Positions 11,626-24,539 of a DNA stretch of 64,000 nt are shown here, in pieces. Below the pieces are notes generated by a model. That model was not told where the DNA came from. It made no database searches and was given only the letters and a program-made list of their open reading frames with translations. Origin of the DNA: Myotis daubentonii (lineage: Eukaryota; Chordata; Mammalia; Chiroptera; Vespertilionidae); NCBI RefSeq assembly GCF_963259705.1, contig NC_081849.1, positions 57,074,093-57,138,092 on the forward strand, given 5' to 3'. Both the position numbers and the translations under genes were made by a program. The number at the start of each line of letters is the position of its first letter. Within the stretch, counting starts at the first letter, position 1.

Positions 11626-11985
11626 AGAGCACTATGCTAAGTGAAATAAGCCAGTCGGAGACAGATAAATATCACATGATGTCACTCATTTGTGGAATAT
11701 AATGAACAACATCAACTGATGAACAAAAATAGATCCAGAGACATGGAAGCATCAAACGGCCTGTCAAACCTCAGAGGGAAGGCAGGGGAGGGTGGGAGGC
11801 GGGAGTAAGAGATCAACCAAAGGACTTATATGCATGCATATACGCATAACCAATGGACACAGACAGTAAGGGGGTGAGGGCATGTAGCTTGGGGGTAGGA
11901 GCAGCTGAGGAGAGGTCAATTGGGGGGAAAGGAGACATATGTAATACTTAAGGAATTTAAATTAAAAATAAAATAAAATAAAAAT
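11626..11985 (+). mobile_element. Young bat-type L1 3' end (ORF2 tail + 3'UTR)
   Basis: It begins 'gcactatgctaagtgaaataagccagtcggag' (the L1 ORF2 C-terminal coding zone). It continues with the 3'UTR 'gatccagagacatggaagcatc', 'aacctcagagggaaggcaggggagggtggg', 'gcataaccaatggacacagac', and ends in an AAAATAAAATAAAATAAAA tail. It is 5' truncated, in plus orientation, and inserted into the older L1 that resumes at 11986. The same 3'UTR type occurs on the minus strand at 48549-49376. Confidence 0.85.
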
Positions 11986-12582
11986 TAGCAAGGTGATTCT
12001 AAAATGTATATGCAAATTCAAAGAACTATAATAATCTACTGTATTGGTCCACTATTTTAAAATAAAAAACAAATTGAATGACTTACAGTACATGAGTTAA
12101 AGACTTGTTTTAATGCTATAATAATTACAGGATTTTTATAAGATCAGTGGAAGAGAAGAGTCTAAAAATGGAATCATATATATAGTTAATTGATGTTTAA
12201 CAAATATATCAGGGCAATTAAATAGAGAAAGGGTGGTCTAACAATAGAACCATTTTTTAACCACTTGGGAAAAAATTAACAGGCAAGTGAGACCCTCAAT
12301 GTGAATCCATTAAAATGATAAAAATTAAGAAATCTTTAATACCAACCAACCATTGGAGAATATGTTGATGAATACAATCTTTTGTATGTTACTGTTGGAA
12401 GCATCTTTTGGCTCACCACACTGCAAAATATGTTTGCATTCTTTTGAAATTGAATAATCACATACCCTATAGCCTCGCAATTTCACCATATGAGTATATT
12501 TAACTCTCATATGTATGAACTATGAAACATGTACAAAAGCATTCATTTTAGCACTCTTTGTAATATGAAATAAGTAAACTAC

Positions 12583-12620
<38 letters not shown>

Positions 12621-13000
12621 CAAGATGACAAATTACAGTATATTAACACAAGGAAGAATTATATGGTAGTAAAAATAAGTTAACCAAAACCACATGTGCC
12701 AACATAGAATGAATCTTGAAGCATAATGTTAAGAAAAATATCTAGTCTCAAAAGATTACATATAGTATGGTAGCCTGCTTATAAAATTCATTACCAAATA
12801 AAACTTACTATTAGTCATTTAGTTCTTGGTTATTGTTGTGAGAGGGCAGTATACTGTAAATACATACATCAGCATGTGGACCAATGATAATGAAGTATAA
12901 ACCAAGAATTATGATTTAGTTCCTAGATGTTCATTTCAAATAAATATGTAAACATATAAATAGAAAGGAAAACAAATAAGCAGATGAAAGATATTAACAA
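11986..13000 (+). mobile_element. Old L1 ORF2/3' fragment (downstream half)
   Basis: Sequence resumes with 'agcaaggtgattctaaaatgtatatgcaaattcaaag', matching the L1 ORF2 zone 'gacaagctgattctaaaatttatatggaaatgcaaag'. It therefore continues the element split at 10066 and 11625. Downstream similarity fades, and the end is uncertain. A (TA)n run lies within it. Confidence 0.55.
12588..12618. repeat. (TA)n microsatellite
   Basis: About 15 uninterrupted TA units lie within the old L1 fragment. Confidence 0.9.
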
Positions 13001-13130
13001 TATTCATTAAAATATATTTGTTTCTCAGTAGGAAAAAGAGAAATATTAGTAGAATCCTCAGGGAAAATAAAAGAAAACAATGCAGGAAAACAAGGGACTA
13101 ATGAAAGTGAAGCATTGAGCTACCCATTGA

Positions 13131-14315
13131 GCACAATTCATGAAAGATTGATAAGATGGACTTTATTAAAATTAAAAATGTATCTCTGCAAAAAACAATA
13201 TCAAGAGGTTAGGAAAATAAATGACAGATTGGGAGAAAACATTTATAAATAACACATCTGATAAAGGACTGTTATTCCAAATATACAATGAACTCTTGAA
13301 GTCAATAAAGAAAAGCAACCTGATTTTAAAAATGGAGCAAACAGCTTAAGAAACACCCACCAAAGAAGGTATACAGATGGCAAATAATTATATGAAGAGA
13401 TGCTCCACATCATATGTCAATGAGATACCAGTACAAATGATTGGAATGGCAGGAAGGGCCCAAATGCTGGTGAGGATGTGAAGCAACAGAAATTCTCACT
13501 TATTGTTGGTGGGAATGCAAAATTTTGGAGAGCAGTTTGGCAGTCTTAAAATTAAACATATTCTTACCATATCATATAGTAAACACACTCCTTGATATTT
13601 ACACAAAGAAAATGAAAACATATCCACGAAAAAACACACACAAATATATGTATAGCAGCTTATTCATAACTGCAAAAACTTGGAAGCAACCAAGATGTCC
13701 TTAAGTAAATGGATACCTAAGTTGTGGCACATCCAGACAATGGAATATTATTCAGCAATAAAGATAAATGAGCTATCAAACCATGAAAAGATTTGGAGGA
13801 ATCTTCAATCTTAGTATACTACTAAGTCAAAGAAGCCAATCTGAAAAAAAAAAGCTACATACTATATGATTCTAACGATATTACATTGTGGAAAAGGTAA
13901 AATTATGGAGACAGTAAAAATATCAGTGGTTGCCATGGGCTGAGGGTGGAAAGAAATGAATAGAGCACAAAGGATTTTAGGTTACTAAAAATATTCTGTA
14001 TGATAATATAATGGTGGACATGTCATATACATTTGTCTGAACTCATAGAATAGACAACATCAGGAGTGAACTCTAATGTAAACTATAGACTTTGGGTGAT
14101 TATGATGGTCAGTATAGGTTTATCATTTGTAACAAGTATACCACTCTGGTGGGATATGTTGGTAAAGGGGAAGTTATGCATGTATGGAAGCAGGGGTATA
14201 TGGGAAATCTCTGTAACTTCCCCTCTATTTTGCTGTGAACCTAAAATTGTTCTAAAAATGTTTTTAGGGAAATACATGTTTTAGATTAAGAAAAACAAGT
14301 AGCAGAACACAAAAT
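13131..14315 (+). mobile_element. Old L1 (L1M-type) 3' end
   Basis: The order of zones is that of the L1 ORF2 C-terminus: 'gataagatggactttattaaaattaaaaat', 'gaaaacatttataaataacacatctgataaaggac', 'aatgctggtgaggatgtgaagcaacag', 'catccagacaatggaatattattcagcaataaa'. It is followed by a 3'UTR with 'ggttgccatgggctgagggtgg' and 'gggaaatctctgtaacttcc'. Many indels make it non-coding. The frame at 14066-14284 lies within the 3'UTR and is a shadow. Confidence 0.8.
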
Positions 14316-15946
14316 TAAAAATTATAAGTGGCTGCCTCTTTGAAACAGGACTTAGGTAGAAAGATGAGTGAGTCAGAGAACTGCTGTTTTTCATTATAAG
14401 TCCTCCTGTACTAGGTGAATTTTTTCCTGTTAAAAGAAGCACTTTTGTCTAAATCGATAAATGGATAAATAAATAACACAGAACAAAATGGTTCTTGCTC
14501 AGAATTTTTTTCATTCCGGTAAATAGTGGCTGCCACACCTTACTTTACATCTCCACCCAATACTGTTTTTAATCCTGTGTGGAAATATGCTATTTCATAT
14601 CATAAAGTAGAATCGTTATCTTTTTTTTTTTTTTTTTTTTTTTTGCATGAGAAAACCTAAATAAACTGAGCTAAATTGCAGGAAATTTCTGCAATAGTTT
14701 GTAAAATATTTTATAATAATCTCTATAAGAGAGTTAAGGGTCAGTGTCAATCATAGAAAAGGAAAATAAAGAAGCAAGTGAGAGTCCCTTGGAATCATGC
14801 AAACTAACTTATAGCCAGGGCACAGCTGGAACTTAGAGATGCCTCAGGGCTGCAGGGACAACGGCTCAGCCTCCAAACAGCACTGCCCCTTAAATGGAAC
14901 ACACCCAAAGAGAGACAGAGATGCTCTAGGTCTGAGGTTCACTCAGTGACTTAGGGCCCTGGGACCAACCAGCAGAGAATCGAGCCACTGCTGAGTCAGC
15001 CCCATGCTCTGTTCCTGGTTAACTTTACACAAAATTCATGTGGTTTGTCTTCTTTGATATTTTTCAGGTTTACAACTGAATAACATCTTGAAGGCCAAAA
15101 CACTTTTTTCTGCCCTTTCTTCCAGTAGGAACAGAGATGACAAGTTGTGAACGGGCCCTCTAGTGAGGTGACTGATGCCTCACTGGGTGGTTGACTATCT
15201 CTGCTATCAAAAGGACACAGATCTCTAGATGTTGTCAAAGAGCATATCTAAATCCCATCAGGGAGCCAAATGCATTCTCTTCCTTCTACATTTAAAAGAG
15301 ATTAAAGGAAAATTCCAGTCTTGTCTTCCTATTGCTAGTTGAAATTTAGTCTTCCTTCCAATTTCCTTTGCAAGAGACTAATCCCAATACATAGCAACAC
15401 AAGTTCATGGAAACCCAAAATCCAACCTTTCTAAAATTATCCCATGTTGTTCAGCAAGTGTATAGTGTAATTGGGGATTGTACCAAATGGATGATTAACA
15501 TTCAGTTGGTTTTCCTATATGTTGTTTACTAATTCACCATGTACTTTGCTCTCCTATCTTTACTACATATTCTCTAAACCTTTACTTTTCAGAACTGAAT
15601 GTATCTTGTGTTTTTGTATCATCTTCAAATTCAAAGAGGAATGAGGAGATAATTTCACAGACTGGGTTTCCCAAAAAAGGAATGATTAGTAAGAAATCAT
15701 TGCAAGTCTCCTGATGAAATGTGTTTGTAGTTCAGAGCACTTAATATACTATAAAACATTAGCATAATATAATTCCTCAGATGATGAAATACAAGCACAT
15801 AAGTGTCATCTTTCACCTCACTTTACTAGCTGATCCTTTCTCTTCTTGTACAGAGAAATTTTCAAAGAACATTTACCTATACGTGAATTGTGAATAGTAT
15901 ATCTTCATGTTCAGTGAGAAAGCTGTTATTGAAAGGTGGATCTGTT
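14316..15946. other. No recognised gene; T24 tract inside
   Basis: A pure T run of about 24 lies at 14620-14644. A GC-richer block at about 14815-15010 ('gatgcctcagggctgcagggac', 'cactgctgagtcagccccatg') resembles neither a known exon nor a repeat I can name. Otherwise nothing is seen. Confidence 0.4.
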
Positions 15947-16193
15947 CCAAATCTCTCAAGCATCTTTTTATTTTTAATATATTTTTATTGATTTCAGAGT
16001 TACTGAAGAGAGAGATAGAAACATCAATGATGAGAGAGATTGATCAACTGCCTCCTGTACGCCCCATACTGGGGATCGAGCCCACAACCTGGGCATGTGC
16101 CCTGACCAGGAATCAAACTGTAGACCTCCTTGTTCATGGATTGATGCTCAACCACTGAATCATACCAACTGGGCCAAATCTCTCAAGCATCTT
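15947..16193 (-). mobile_element. Ves SINE with 20-bp target duplication
   Basis: A minus-strand Ves lies at 15967-16173, flanked by perfect 20-bp duplications beginning CCAAATCTCTCAAGC at 15947-15966 and 16174-16193. Left to right on the plus strand it shows 'atatttttattgatttcagag', 'gatcaactgcctcctgtacgcccc', 'ggcatgtgccctgaccagg' and 'ccaactgggcc'. The long perfect duplication supports L1-machinery insertion. The body is diverged (older 'gatttcagag' subtype). Confidence 0.92.
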
Positions 16194-16368
16194 AAAGTAT
16201 CTGCATATATGAAGGGCAGGGGTAATTTGCACACATGTGCAGATGAAATTGTGCTCACAAACATACACACCATGCACACTGGCCATCATGCTGTTCCCCC
16301 AACGCATCACATGGCCCCTTGGCCTGAGGCTTCATATTTACTCTTGTTCCTATGTATGAAGATAGCAA

Positions 16369-16620
16369 TACGGTTCACTCCTTCCATAACTTTATGCTCT
16401 GTTCAAATGCCACTTTCTTGGGTGTCACTGAATTACCAAATTTAAATGTACAACTTTCTCATCCTAGCACTCCATATCCTTCTACCCTGTTTCATTCTTT
16501 TCCATAGCACCCCACACCTTCTACTATATCTATACCTTATTTATTTTATTTATGTTGTTTTCTAACACCAATAGGCCTAGCACATCAAGATGCTCAGAAA
16601 ACATTATTTGAATAAACCCA
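16369..16620 (+). repeat. L2 LINE 3' remnant
   Basis: Plus-strand order of L2 3' zones: 'ctctgttcaaatgccactttc', 'tgtttcattcttttccatagcacc', 'ttatttattttatttatgttg', 'ggcctagcacatcaagatgctcag' and a final 'ttatttgaataaa'. It is diverged and non-coding. Confidence 0.65.
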
Positions 16621-19600
16621 TTTAAAGATGATGCAAATAATGTCGGCTTGGTACCCTGATAAACTTCTTAGTGTCAGTTCTCCACTATAAACATGCATTT
16701 GCGTTTACATTTCAGGAAAAGAACATGCTCTTTCCAATATCCAACTGTTGTTTTATTTTTTTCTCTCAAGAGACTTCTTACTTCCCTCCTTTTCAATGGC
16801 TAACATCTTTCTGGCCTTCTGGGCTGTCTTTATCCCGTGTTTATTTGATATTTCCTAGTTCACTGAGGACTACCTCAACGAAGGGGTTTTCCAAGTGAAA
16901 AAATCCCACAAAGAAAAAATAAATCAACCCTTCTGCAGGAGATCACATAGGCAAAGTGATAAATGGAATTATAGGCAGTGGTCTACTGAGAAGGAGGATG
17001 AAATTGAACTGCCCAAGGAATCCCTTGCTTCCTTTCCTCAAATGAGATGTGTCTGGCAGGGGTCCCAACTACCCCCACTCAAAGGGCAATCTGGACATCA
17101 TGGCTACTTTCCAGTCACTCGAGAAGTTCTCCAGCAACTGTGTCCGGAGAAGATGTCTACAGTGTAGGTATGATTTCAGAAGATGGATCTGCCTGCATGA
17201 CTTCTTGCCTGGACTTGGCTGGGACTTTTTCCATCTATTCTAATTTTTTTCAGTCTAGATTCTTATGAGTATTGAATAATAAGTGTATTTTAGATGTCTC
17301 TAGTAGCTGAGATCGAGTCTGAGACAAAAGACCTCTGAGACTGAAATATAAATAGAGAAGAGTTCAGGATGACATCATGTTGTATGCACACCAGAAGTGA
17401 CCACAAATAACCTACAATAACCTTTAAAATTAGTTTTTTCCTGACTTCATAAAACAATATTTTATTTGGCAGGCATGTATTGGCAAGCTCTTTCAAAAAT
17501 TCTATTTGTTTTCTGTATCCAGGAAGATACAACCAGTGTTTTCACATAGGTTTCCTTCTATGCTGTGGTTTTGCCATTTTCTGCTTCTTTATGAGTGGCT
17601 GCTGCAGAATATTTTTCTTTGCGACATTTATTAAGAGTAACAAGGATATGAATGATAAACCATCCTCATAACAATACAGGGTGGGTTTCTGCTTCCATAT
17701 GTAATGCTGACAAATCTAAAGGACAGAAGTAGAATTTGTCAACAGTGATATGGTTGCTTTATTCTGAGGTTATATAATAACATGCAGCTGGATAAAAAAT
17801 ATATTACAGTGTATTGAAGGAAATCAGTCCATGTGTCCTTAGATGCATTCATTAAATCCAAGTTAGAAAAAAGAATGAAAAATCACAACATAGCTTTGAA
17901 AAAGGTATAGGATCCTCCAAGCCAAATGAAGGTAGAGGAGTAGACAGTAGTAAAATATAATCTCAAAGTTACTGCATAGCATAGCCAATTTGTTCTAGGG
18001 TGTTTTTTTAAGTTCCCACTACAAAATAAAAGTAATCTATTTCTAAATATTTTAACATATTATATCATCCTTTCTAAATCTGATTCATTTCATATCCCTC
18101 AGGTTTTCAAACTTTTCCTTTTCCTAAAAGACAAAGATGAGTAAGAAAATATTTTCTAAGTATAATAAAAACAAAATAAATATTTCCCAAATAAGCAGCA
18201 CTTCTAGAAGAAGGCACTCTATTTCACTTTCCTTTGGTTACTGGTAATCTTTGACTCTCACACAGGCAAAAGAAGAAGGTTCCAATAATTAACCTCGCGC
18301 TGTTGACCTAACCAAAATTAACTGGCTATGCAACAATTTCGTTGTCCATATAAAAACAGGAAGAGAGATTTCCCCAAGTAACCCTTATTCACCATGAGAA
18401 AAACAGCTGGCCCTCTCTCCGTGTACGCCTGTGGGGCACGGATGAAAGGATGTATATTTCTGATATCCTCTCTTGTAAATGGGTGGGTGTGTTTTTTTTC
18501 CAGTGGAAATGTGCCAGCACTCAGTTCCTGAGAGGCGGGGACCCAAGAAAGTCTGGTCAAAATATTTAGAATTGTATCTTTATAAGATGAGGTCTGGGAA
18601 AATGAACAAAGTTTCCTTACCAGTGTCACAGGGACACTCACTGCAGAACCACAGTGGAAACCTATACCTTTTCTTCTGACGAGAGGAGGGAACAATTAAT
18701 AAGAAACACTGCCCTTCCAACAACCAAAATCAAAGTTTTAGTACCAGACTTCTTTGTGTCCTGTTTTCCAGTAGTTCTGCTACATTTCCCACAGTACACT
18801 GCTGGGATTTTTTATTTTTTATTTTCGCTACGCATGCTCACACATCTGTTGCACATGTGTGATCAACCGACGAGATGTTTTGAGCCAAATGTCCTGTTAA
18901 ATGGACAGAGTGGGCATAGCATTCCTTTGAGAGTTAGATTTGGCCTCTGGTGGGTTGCCTCTAAATGCAGTGGTGTAATAAAGGAAAGAAATCTGCTCAT
19001 TTGAATTGCATTGAAATGAACTGTGTCCTCCCCTAAAATACCATATGGTAATGATCCCTGGAGGTATGGCCCATAACACCTAGGCCTGGCAGACTCCACT
19101 GGAAGGCTGTAAACGTCCCTGTGTAGTGAGACTGTGAAAGGCAAGATAGTTGACAAGAAGCATGCAGGGTGAAACAAGAATCCTATCTGATGTCCCTCAA
19201 TCAGCCCAAAATGAAAAAGAGTAGATTGAACAAAGAAATCCTAGCAAGGCGGCTTGGAGAAATCCTTCTCTCATTAAAAAGCAGTTCTTGGATCTCACCT
19301 CCAGTAAAGTGAAACCGTATGGAAACAGAGCTGTTTCACCTGAGCAGTAGCCAGAGTTTCTTTGCAGCAAATTATCTCAATAAGACTCGAGTGCATGTCT
19401 GCAAAGCAAAATGCAGCCTTCGTAATCAAACCTCCGCCAGAGCCGAGAGCAGATGGAACCAGTAACCGGAGACGCTGAGAGTCCTGCCTCTGCTTTGGCT
19501 AGCATTCAGCGAACCTGATCCTGCCGCAGGTAGTAGCTAGTGGCCTGCATGCCATTCTATGAAGTCTCTCAAGGGACACAGGTGCGCGTGCACACACACG

Positions 19601-20279
19601 CACACATGTGCACGCACACATGCACACACCGGGCTCTTTTACCAGAGAAATTATTCAGGTGAAAGTGGTGGTGAGATACTGAGGTGCCTGTGTGCCAAAT
19701 AATAGGAAAAATAGGCTACTTCACCCCTAACAGCAGTGAGGCACTGCTATAGAAATTAGAGTATTATATTTAACTGCAATAAAACCCTACTAGCCATTAG
19801 TAGTTGTAAAATTTTCACTTATATCAACAGTTCAATTCTGGCCTTTCCTTTTATCTTTCTTGTAAAGGGACAAATTTTCCACTGATTTAGCCTATAATCA
19901 AATATATTTATAGAAATAATATGGGAAACTTACCTTAAGACTTGAAGTTATTCCTACCTGAATTGTTTCTATGTTAATAAATTCAGCATAAATGGTGTAT
20001 GTCTGTTCATGGGTGAAAGAATTCCTAAAGCTATAGTTTCTTCTCAATCCTCACTTTTCCTATTCTAGAAGCTTTGACAACTAAATAAAAGCCCATCTAC
20101 TTACCCAACTTTAAATGTTGGATTTATGTACTTATTGTTCTTTATTTCCTGAAAATTTATGTGTTCTTTTTCATGTCAAATGTGACTTTGCACTTTGATT
20201 TCTACAATTCCTTTGTGATCATTTTGAGATATTCAGTTATATATAACACATAGACATTGTATAATGAAATAATAGCAGC
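16621..20279. other. No recognised gene
   Basis: About 3.6 kb without a classifiable repeat or gene. Frames at 16895-17167, 18318-18695 and 18654-19004 show no recognised domain, and overlapping frames occur on both strands. A moderately GC-rich, low-repeat block at about 19190-19560 is followed by a (CA)-rich microsatellite. Confidence 0.4.
19588..19630. repeat. Imperfect (CA)n / CACG-rich microsatellite
   Basis: Alternating CA with interspersed CG, TG and CATG units, about 40 bp. Confidence 0.8.
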
Positions 20280-20505
20280 TAGCACGTATTGGGCAGTTTT
20301 ATCTTAAATTAGTTAATAGTAACTCATTTAATCTTAACCATAATCTAGTAAAACTGGTACTATTATTGGCCCCATATTTTACAGGTGAGGAAATTGAGAT
20401 TTACCGGGATTTTGTAACGTGCCTAAGGTTATAAGTGGACAGTGCAGCTGAGGTGTAACCCATCTTGTTTCTGGAGCCAGAGTTCTGAAAGGCCTGTTAC
20501 ACCAT
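20280..20505 (+). repeat. MIR SINE
   Basis: Nearly the whole MIR order is visible in plus orientation: 'gtaactcatttaatcttaacc', 'actggtactattattggccccatattttacaggtgaggaaattgag', 'cgtgcctaaggttataagtgg', 'gcagctgaggtgtaacccatc', 'ggagccagagttctgaaagg'. It is ancient and diverged. Confidence 0.88.
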
Positions 20506-21269
20506 CATGTCAGAAGGGTTTTGTGTTTTATTTTCTTTGGTTTGGTTTTTGAAATCCAGGCTCTAGAATGGTCATTTCAAACATGTCTTCCCTACCTTCT
20601 AAAACCATTGAAGGGGGAAATTCTCTTAACCTCAATCATTTCATAGTACTTTTCAAAACCATTCTGTAACAATATTTTTCCTCCTTCAATTCTGAATATT
20701 TGCCCTGACTAAAGTATTCATCTCTTGTCTTTAAATTCTGCCTCTCATAATATTATGAAACTTAACTTTTTCGTCAACCTTTTATTTCATAGGGGAAAAA
20801 CAACAACACAAGTTTCTTTAATCTTACCACGGAAATCACCTTTTTCTCTTACTTTCTAAACCAAGCTATTTTGACAAAAGTAGAGACCTCTGAGTAAAAA
20901 TAAATATATTTTGTTTTGAAATATTTTGAAAGAACTAAGTGTGCTTTAATTGAAGTCTTCATATTGATAAGGTCTCTTCCTCTCCTCATTTGAGTCACTT
21001 TTATTTGAGGACCTCTATGAATTGGGGGATCAAAATATGGCTCTTGGAAATCATGTAGCAGGTAACTGACAAGTCCAGTGATATCTATATTTCAGAATAA
21101 CCCTCATGGTATTAAGACAGGTGTTTCTTCTTTTATTTATGGTAAGATCTTCAAATTTGATGCTGAAACACCACATAAATGTCAGCCTCTTTGCCACTGG
21201 AATCTGAAGCCATCCTCAATCTATACATTACAACCCTGTTTATCATTTGAACAGAGGAACCCAAGCGCA
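20506..21269. other. No recognised feature
   Basis: AT-rich stretch with neither a gene nor a repeat I can name. Confidence 0.4.
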
Positions 21270-21400
21270 AAGTGTGTGGGAAGAATATTTATCTTATTTT
21301 TACAGATCAGAAAGCTAAGGCATAGAGATTAAACTATATTTATGGGGTCAATAAGAGATCAGCAGAGCTGTCATGAGCCAAATCTGCATTCCACAATAAG
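21270..21400 (+). repeat. MIR SINE fragment
   Basis: The core zone 'tatcttatttttacagatcagaaagctaaggcatagagatt' is followed by 'agcagagctgtcatgagccaaatctgcattcc', matching the MIR second half in plus orientation. Confidence 0.65.
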
Positions 21401-21865
21401 TCTGAAAATAAATTGGATTTCCAAGTCATATATTACCAGCATTTTAAACATCTTATAAAATTAATATATTCATATATTCATGCCTTTCATTTCAGCTCTA
21501 ATCTAGGCTATCAACAATTTATCAGGTTCACAGGAAATTCCCAGCACAGTGTGCCAACTGATTTAAAAGCATAAAGTCCAAAGGAGTCACATCCAGACAT
21601 ATATATATGCATTTTTTAAATTTGTACGACATATATTTATAAAATGCTCATTATTATCTGTGATAAATAAACCTAAAAGTACTAAATTTGCTTTTATACG
21701 GGGACAAGACTACAGAAATACAAATTCTCACACTTCTCAGCTCATTTCTATAGCTGTTTTCTGTTAATAATGCTACAAATTGTTAAATATGTTTTAATGA
21801 AAGCAAATAGCATTCTCTACCATGAGGATCTCCAAGATTAGAAGTAGGTCTAAGAATATTTTTTA

Positions 21866-22067
21866 AAATATATATTTTTACTTATTTCAGAGAGGAAGAG
21901 AGAGATAGAAACATAAATGATGAGAGAGAATCATTGATTAGCTGCTTCCTGCACACCCCCTACTAGAGACTGAGCCCGTAACCTGGGCCCGTGCTCTGAC
22001 TGGTAATCAAACCATGATTTCCTGGTTCATAGGTTGATGCTCAATCACTGAACCACACTGGCCGGGC
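21866..22067 (-). mobile_element. Ves SINE, minus strand
   Basis: Diverged copy showing 'ttacttatttcagagaggaagag', 'gattagctgcttcctgcacacccc', 'ctgactggtaatcaaacc', 'gttgatgctcaatcactgaaccacactggccgggc'. Flanks CTAAGAATATT(TT)TT and CTAAGAATATTCTT form an imperfect target duplication. Confidence 0.85.
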
Positions 22068-22379
22068 ACTAAGAATATTCTTAATAATTCTTCCAGATAT
22101 TTCATTTTTGAATTAAAGTTAATAAATTAACATTTATAGATTCTCTTGTCTCACACACATACAGAAATAAGCAAATAAACCAAAAATAAAGATTTTGCAC
22201 ACTAGCCTCAGAGGGATGCCTCAGAGACTTTTTGTTCAGTTTGCTCCCAGCTAGCAAGGATGTGCTGTGTGCTAAAACACTCCTGTATGTATAAGCAGGA
22301 CTTTGAGCCCAGCAACATCTCTGTTTGCTTTCTCTTCCTCCCCCCTCCCTTCCCAATGTCCTTTTACTTCCTAATTTGC

Positions 22380-22740
22380 TAAATCAAATACTAAATCAGG
22401 AGCAATAGCCTACAATTAGCCTTTTCAATTAAAATGCAGAGTTCAAAGTTGACTCCAGAATGAGTAATGGCTTTTGAAAACCACAGCCAGCAGGCAGCTG
22501 CCAGATTATTACAACAGTTTATTTAACCTCAAAACATCTGATCAATTTTATTATCTCAGCAGAAGGGAGCCGGAGCCATCCTGGAGATCAGGTTTAAGAT
22601 ATACTGCTCATCCTAAATGCCTGAGAGAAAATAAAAGTTCTTCAATGCTATGCATGTCCTTCTGCCATCACTTCGCTGAGAAAACAAACTCGAATCACAC
22701 TTTCTTCATGTGAAAGTCAACAGAATTAAAGAAACTGAAT
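22380..22740. other. Repeat-free block, possible conserved non-coding element
   Basis: No repeat signature is visible, base composition is balanced, and motifs include AATTAG, CAGCTG and ATCAATTTTATTA-like homeodomain/E-box words. This is only an impression. No open frame is convincing. Conservation would need an alignment. Confidence 0.2.
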
Positions 22741-23321
22741 GCAAAAGCATCATGACATCAGCTGGGGCAGGAGTGCAAGGAAGGGGGCCAGGAACAGACA
22801 ATTTACAAAATTACAAGGTTTAGAAACATTCAAACATCCGGCTCATGATGTTTGGGGTTTTTATTCATCCAGAAAGGAGACACAGGGAGGGCCGCCAGCC
22901 TCACCAAAACAAAAAAACATCACGTTTCCAGAATCCTGACTTGGCTGTCTCCACAGTGCTGAATTTACTTTTCTCAGATCTGCTCTAGGGGTTGAGGGTT
23001 CCAGGGGAGTGAAATCTCATTCTACAAGTGGTCTGAAGGACCCTCAGAGCCCTGTCTCCCCGCAGCCGGGCCAGAGCACGCAACCCTCTGGCCTCCACAA
23101 AACGTCTGGAGTTTCTCCCAACTTCTACTTTCTGACCCTTCCCCCAGCCTGTGGGCCTCCCCTGCAGATCTTGGGATTCCGTCTCCCCCGAGCTTCTGGG
23201 AGCCCAGAGCAACCTACCCCATAAACAGGCTGTGCTGCCTATTTCACCTTCCCTACTGGCTTCATCCAGGCGCCAATGGATAGGAACCCAGATCTTCAGC
23301 AGGATTTCTTTTGCTGTTGCT

Positions 23322-23522
23322 GTTAAATGTATTTTTATTGATTTCAGAGAGGAAAGGAGAGGGAGAGAGAGATAGAAACAACAACGATAAGAAAGAATCC
23401 TGGATCAGCTGCCTCCTGCATGCCCCACGCTGGGGAGTGAGCCCTCAACCTGAGTATATGCCCTGACCAGGAACTGAACAGTAACCTACCGGTTCACAAT
23501 CACTGTGCCACACCTGCTGGGC
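23322..23522 (-). mobile_element. Ves SINE, minus strand
   Basis: Reads 'gtatttttattgatttcagagaggaaaggagaggg', 'gatcagctgcctcctgcatgcccc', 'tatgccctgaccaggaactgaacag', 'ccacacctgctgggc'. Older subtype. The frame that begins at 23505 starts inside this SINE and is not a gene. Confidence 0.85.
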
Positions 23523-23529
23523 GGCCTTG

Positions 23530-23700
23530 CTGGGTTTCTGTCCCAGTTCCATTATTCACTAACAGAAAATTCTTGGGCAAGTTACTTTATTTCTCTGTGG
23601 CTCCGTTTTCCCACCTGTAACTTATCACTTTGCTGTGAGGATCATGTGTCAAGTGCTGAGAACTGGGCCTGTTGCGCAGGAAGTGCCATGGACGTTTTAG
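23530..23700 (-). repeat. MIR SINE, minus strand
   Basis: The zone 'attcttgggcaagttactttatttctctgtggctccgttttcc' and the later 'ctgtgaggatcatgtgtcaagtgctgagaactgggcctg' are the reverse complement of the MIR consensus order. Confidence 0.8.
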
Positions 23701-24508
23701 CTGTTTGTTTTATCTTTCACTCGGAAAAGGGGTGCAGTCCTTTGTTCCCGTTGGCTCTGCACCTTGCCTGTTGGACTGTCCTGCCCACTCTTGGGCCTGG
23801 CTCCCAGCTCTTGGAACATCTCAAACAGTCTGGAAGGAGAGGTCAAACAGCTAGCTACCTGGGCTGTTTTTGTGTCCAGACGTTGGGGTCATGTTATAAG
23901 AAAGCTTTATGTACCTCTCATCTTTCAAGCAATTTAACCACCTTGAACAATGTCCCAGGTAGACCGAAAATACAGGAGATCCCCAATTATAGTCTCCAAA
24001 ATCTACCATAGGTCACAGCCACACAAATATAGGTAGATACTAAATCCCATCACTGCATTTAGTATTGCATGAGTATTATATCTTGTGCGCTCATTTCAGC
24101 AACTGTCGACTTAAAAGAAGAAAAAAAAACATTCAAAGAACAAATCAATTTAGAAAGTGTTCATGGGAAATAAACCATTAATTTTTACAAAAAGGCATCA
24201 GTATCCCCCCAAAAATAAATAAATATATAAAAATCATGGAAACAATGTTTACAATCTATTCTTTCTTTGTGTTTTATTTTCTGTCTTTTACGTGTATTCC
24301 CCAATCCCATTTCACTCTTCCTTCTAGAACTATGCTAACATATTTGATAGCCTTGAATTTGCAGGAATTTTATATAACATACAATGTTATATGTATATTT
24401 TAACATAAAGTACATTGATTTATACCCTAGTAATCAATAAATGTCATTGATTTATAAAGATTTTGAATCATTCTGTATTACTTTTAATCTTTCAACAGTG
24501 CTCTTACA

Positions 24509-24539
<31 letters not shown>

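Noticed and set aside
18318..19177. Overlapping frames on both strands of 100-125 codons
   Set aside because: Mutually overlapping, no recognised family; likely chance in a GC-richer patch.
23505..24011. 168-codon plus-strand frame
   Set aside because: It begins in the end of a Ves SINE and crosses an antisense MIR; no recognised domain.
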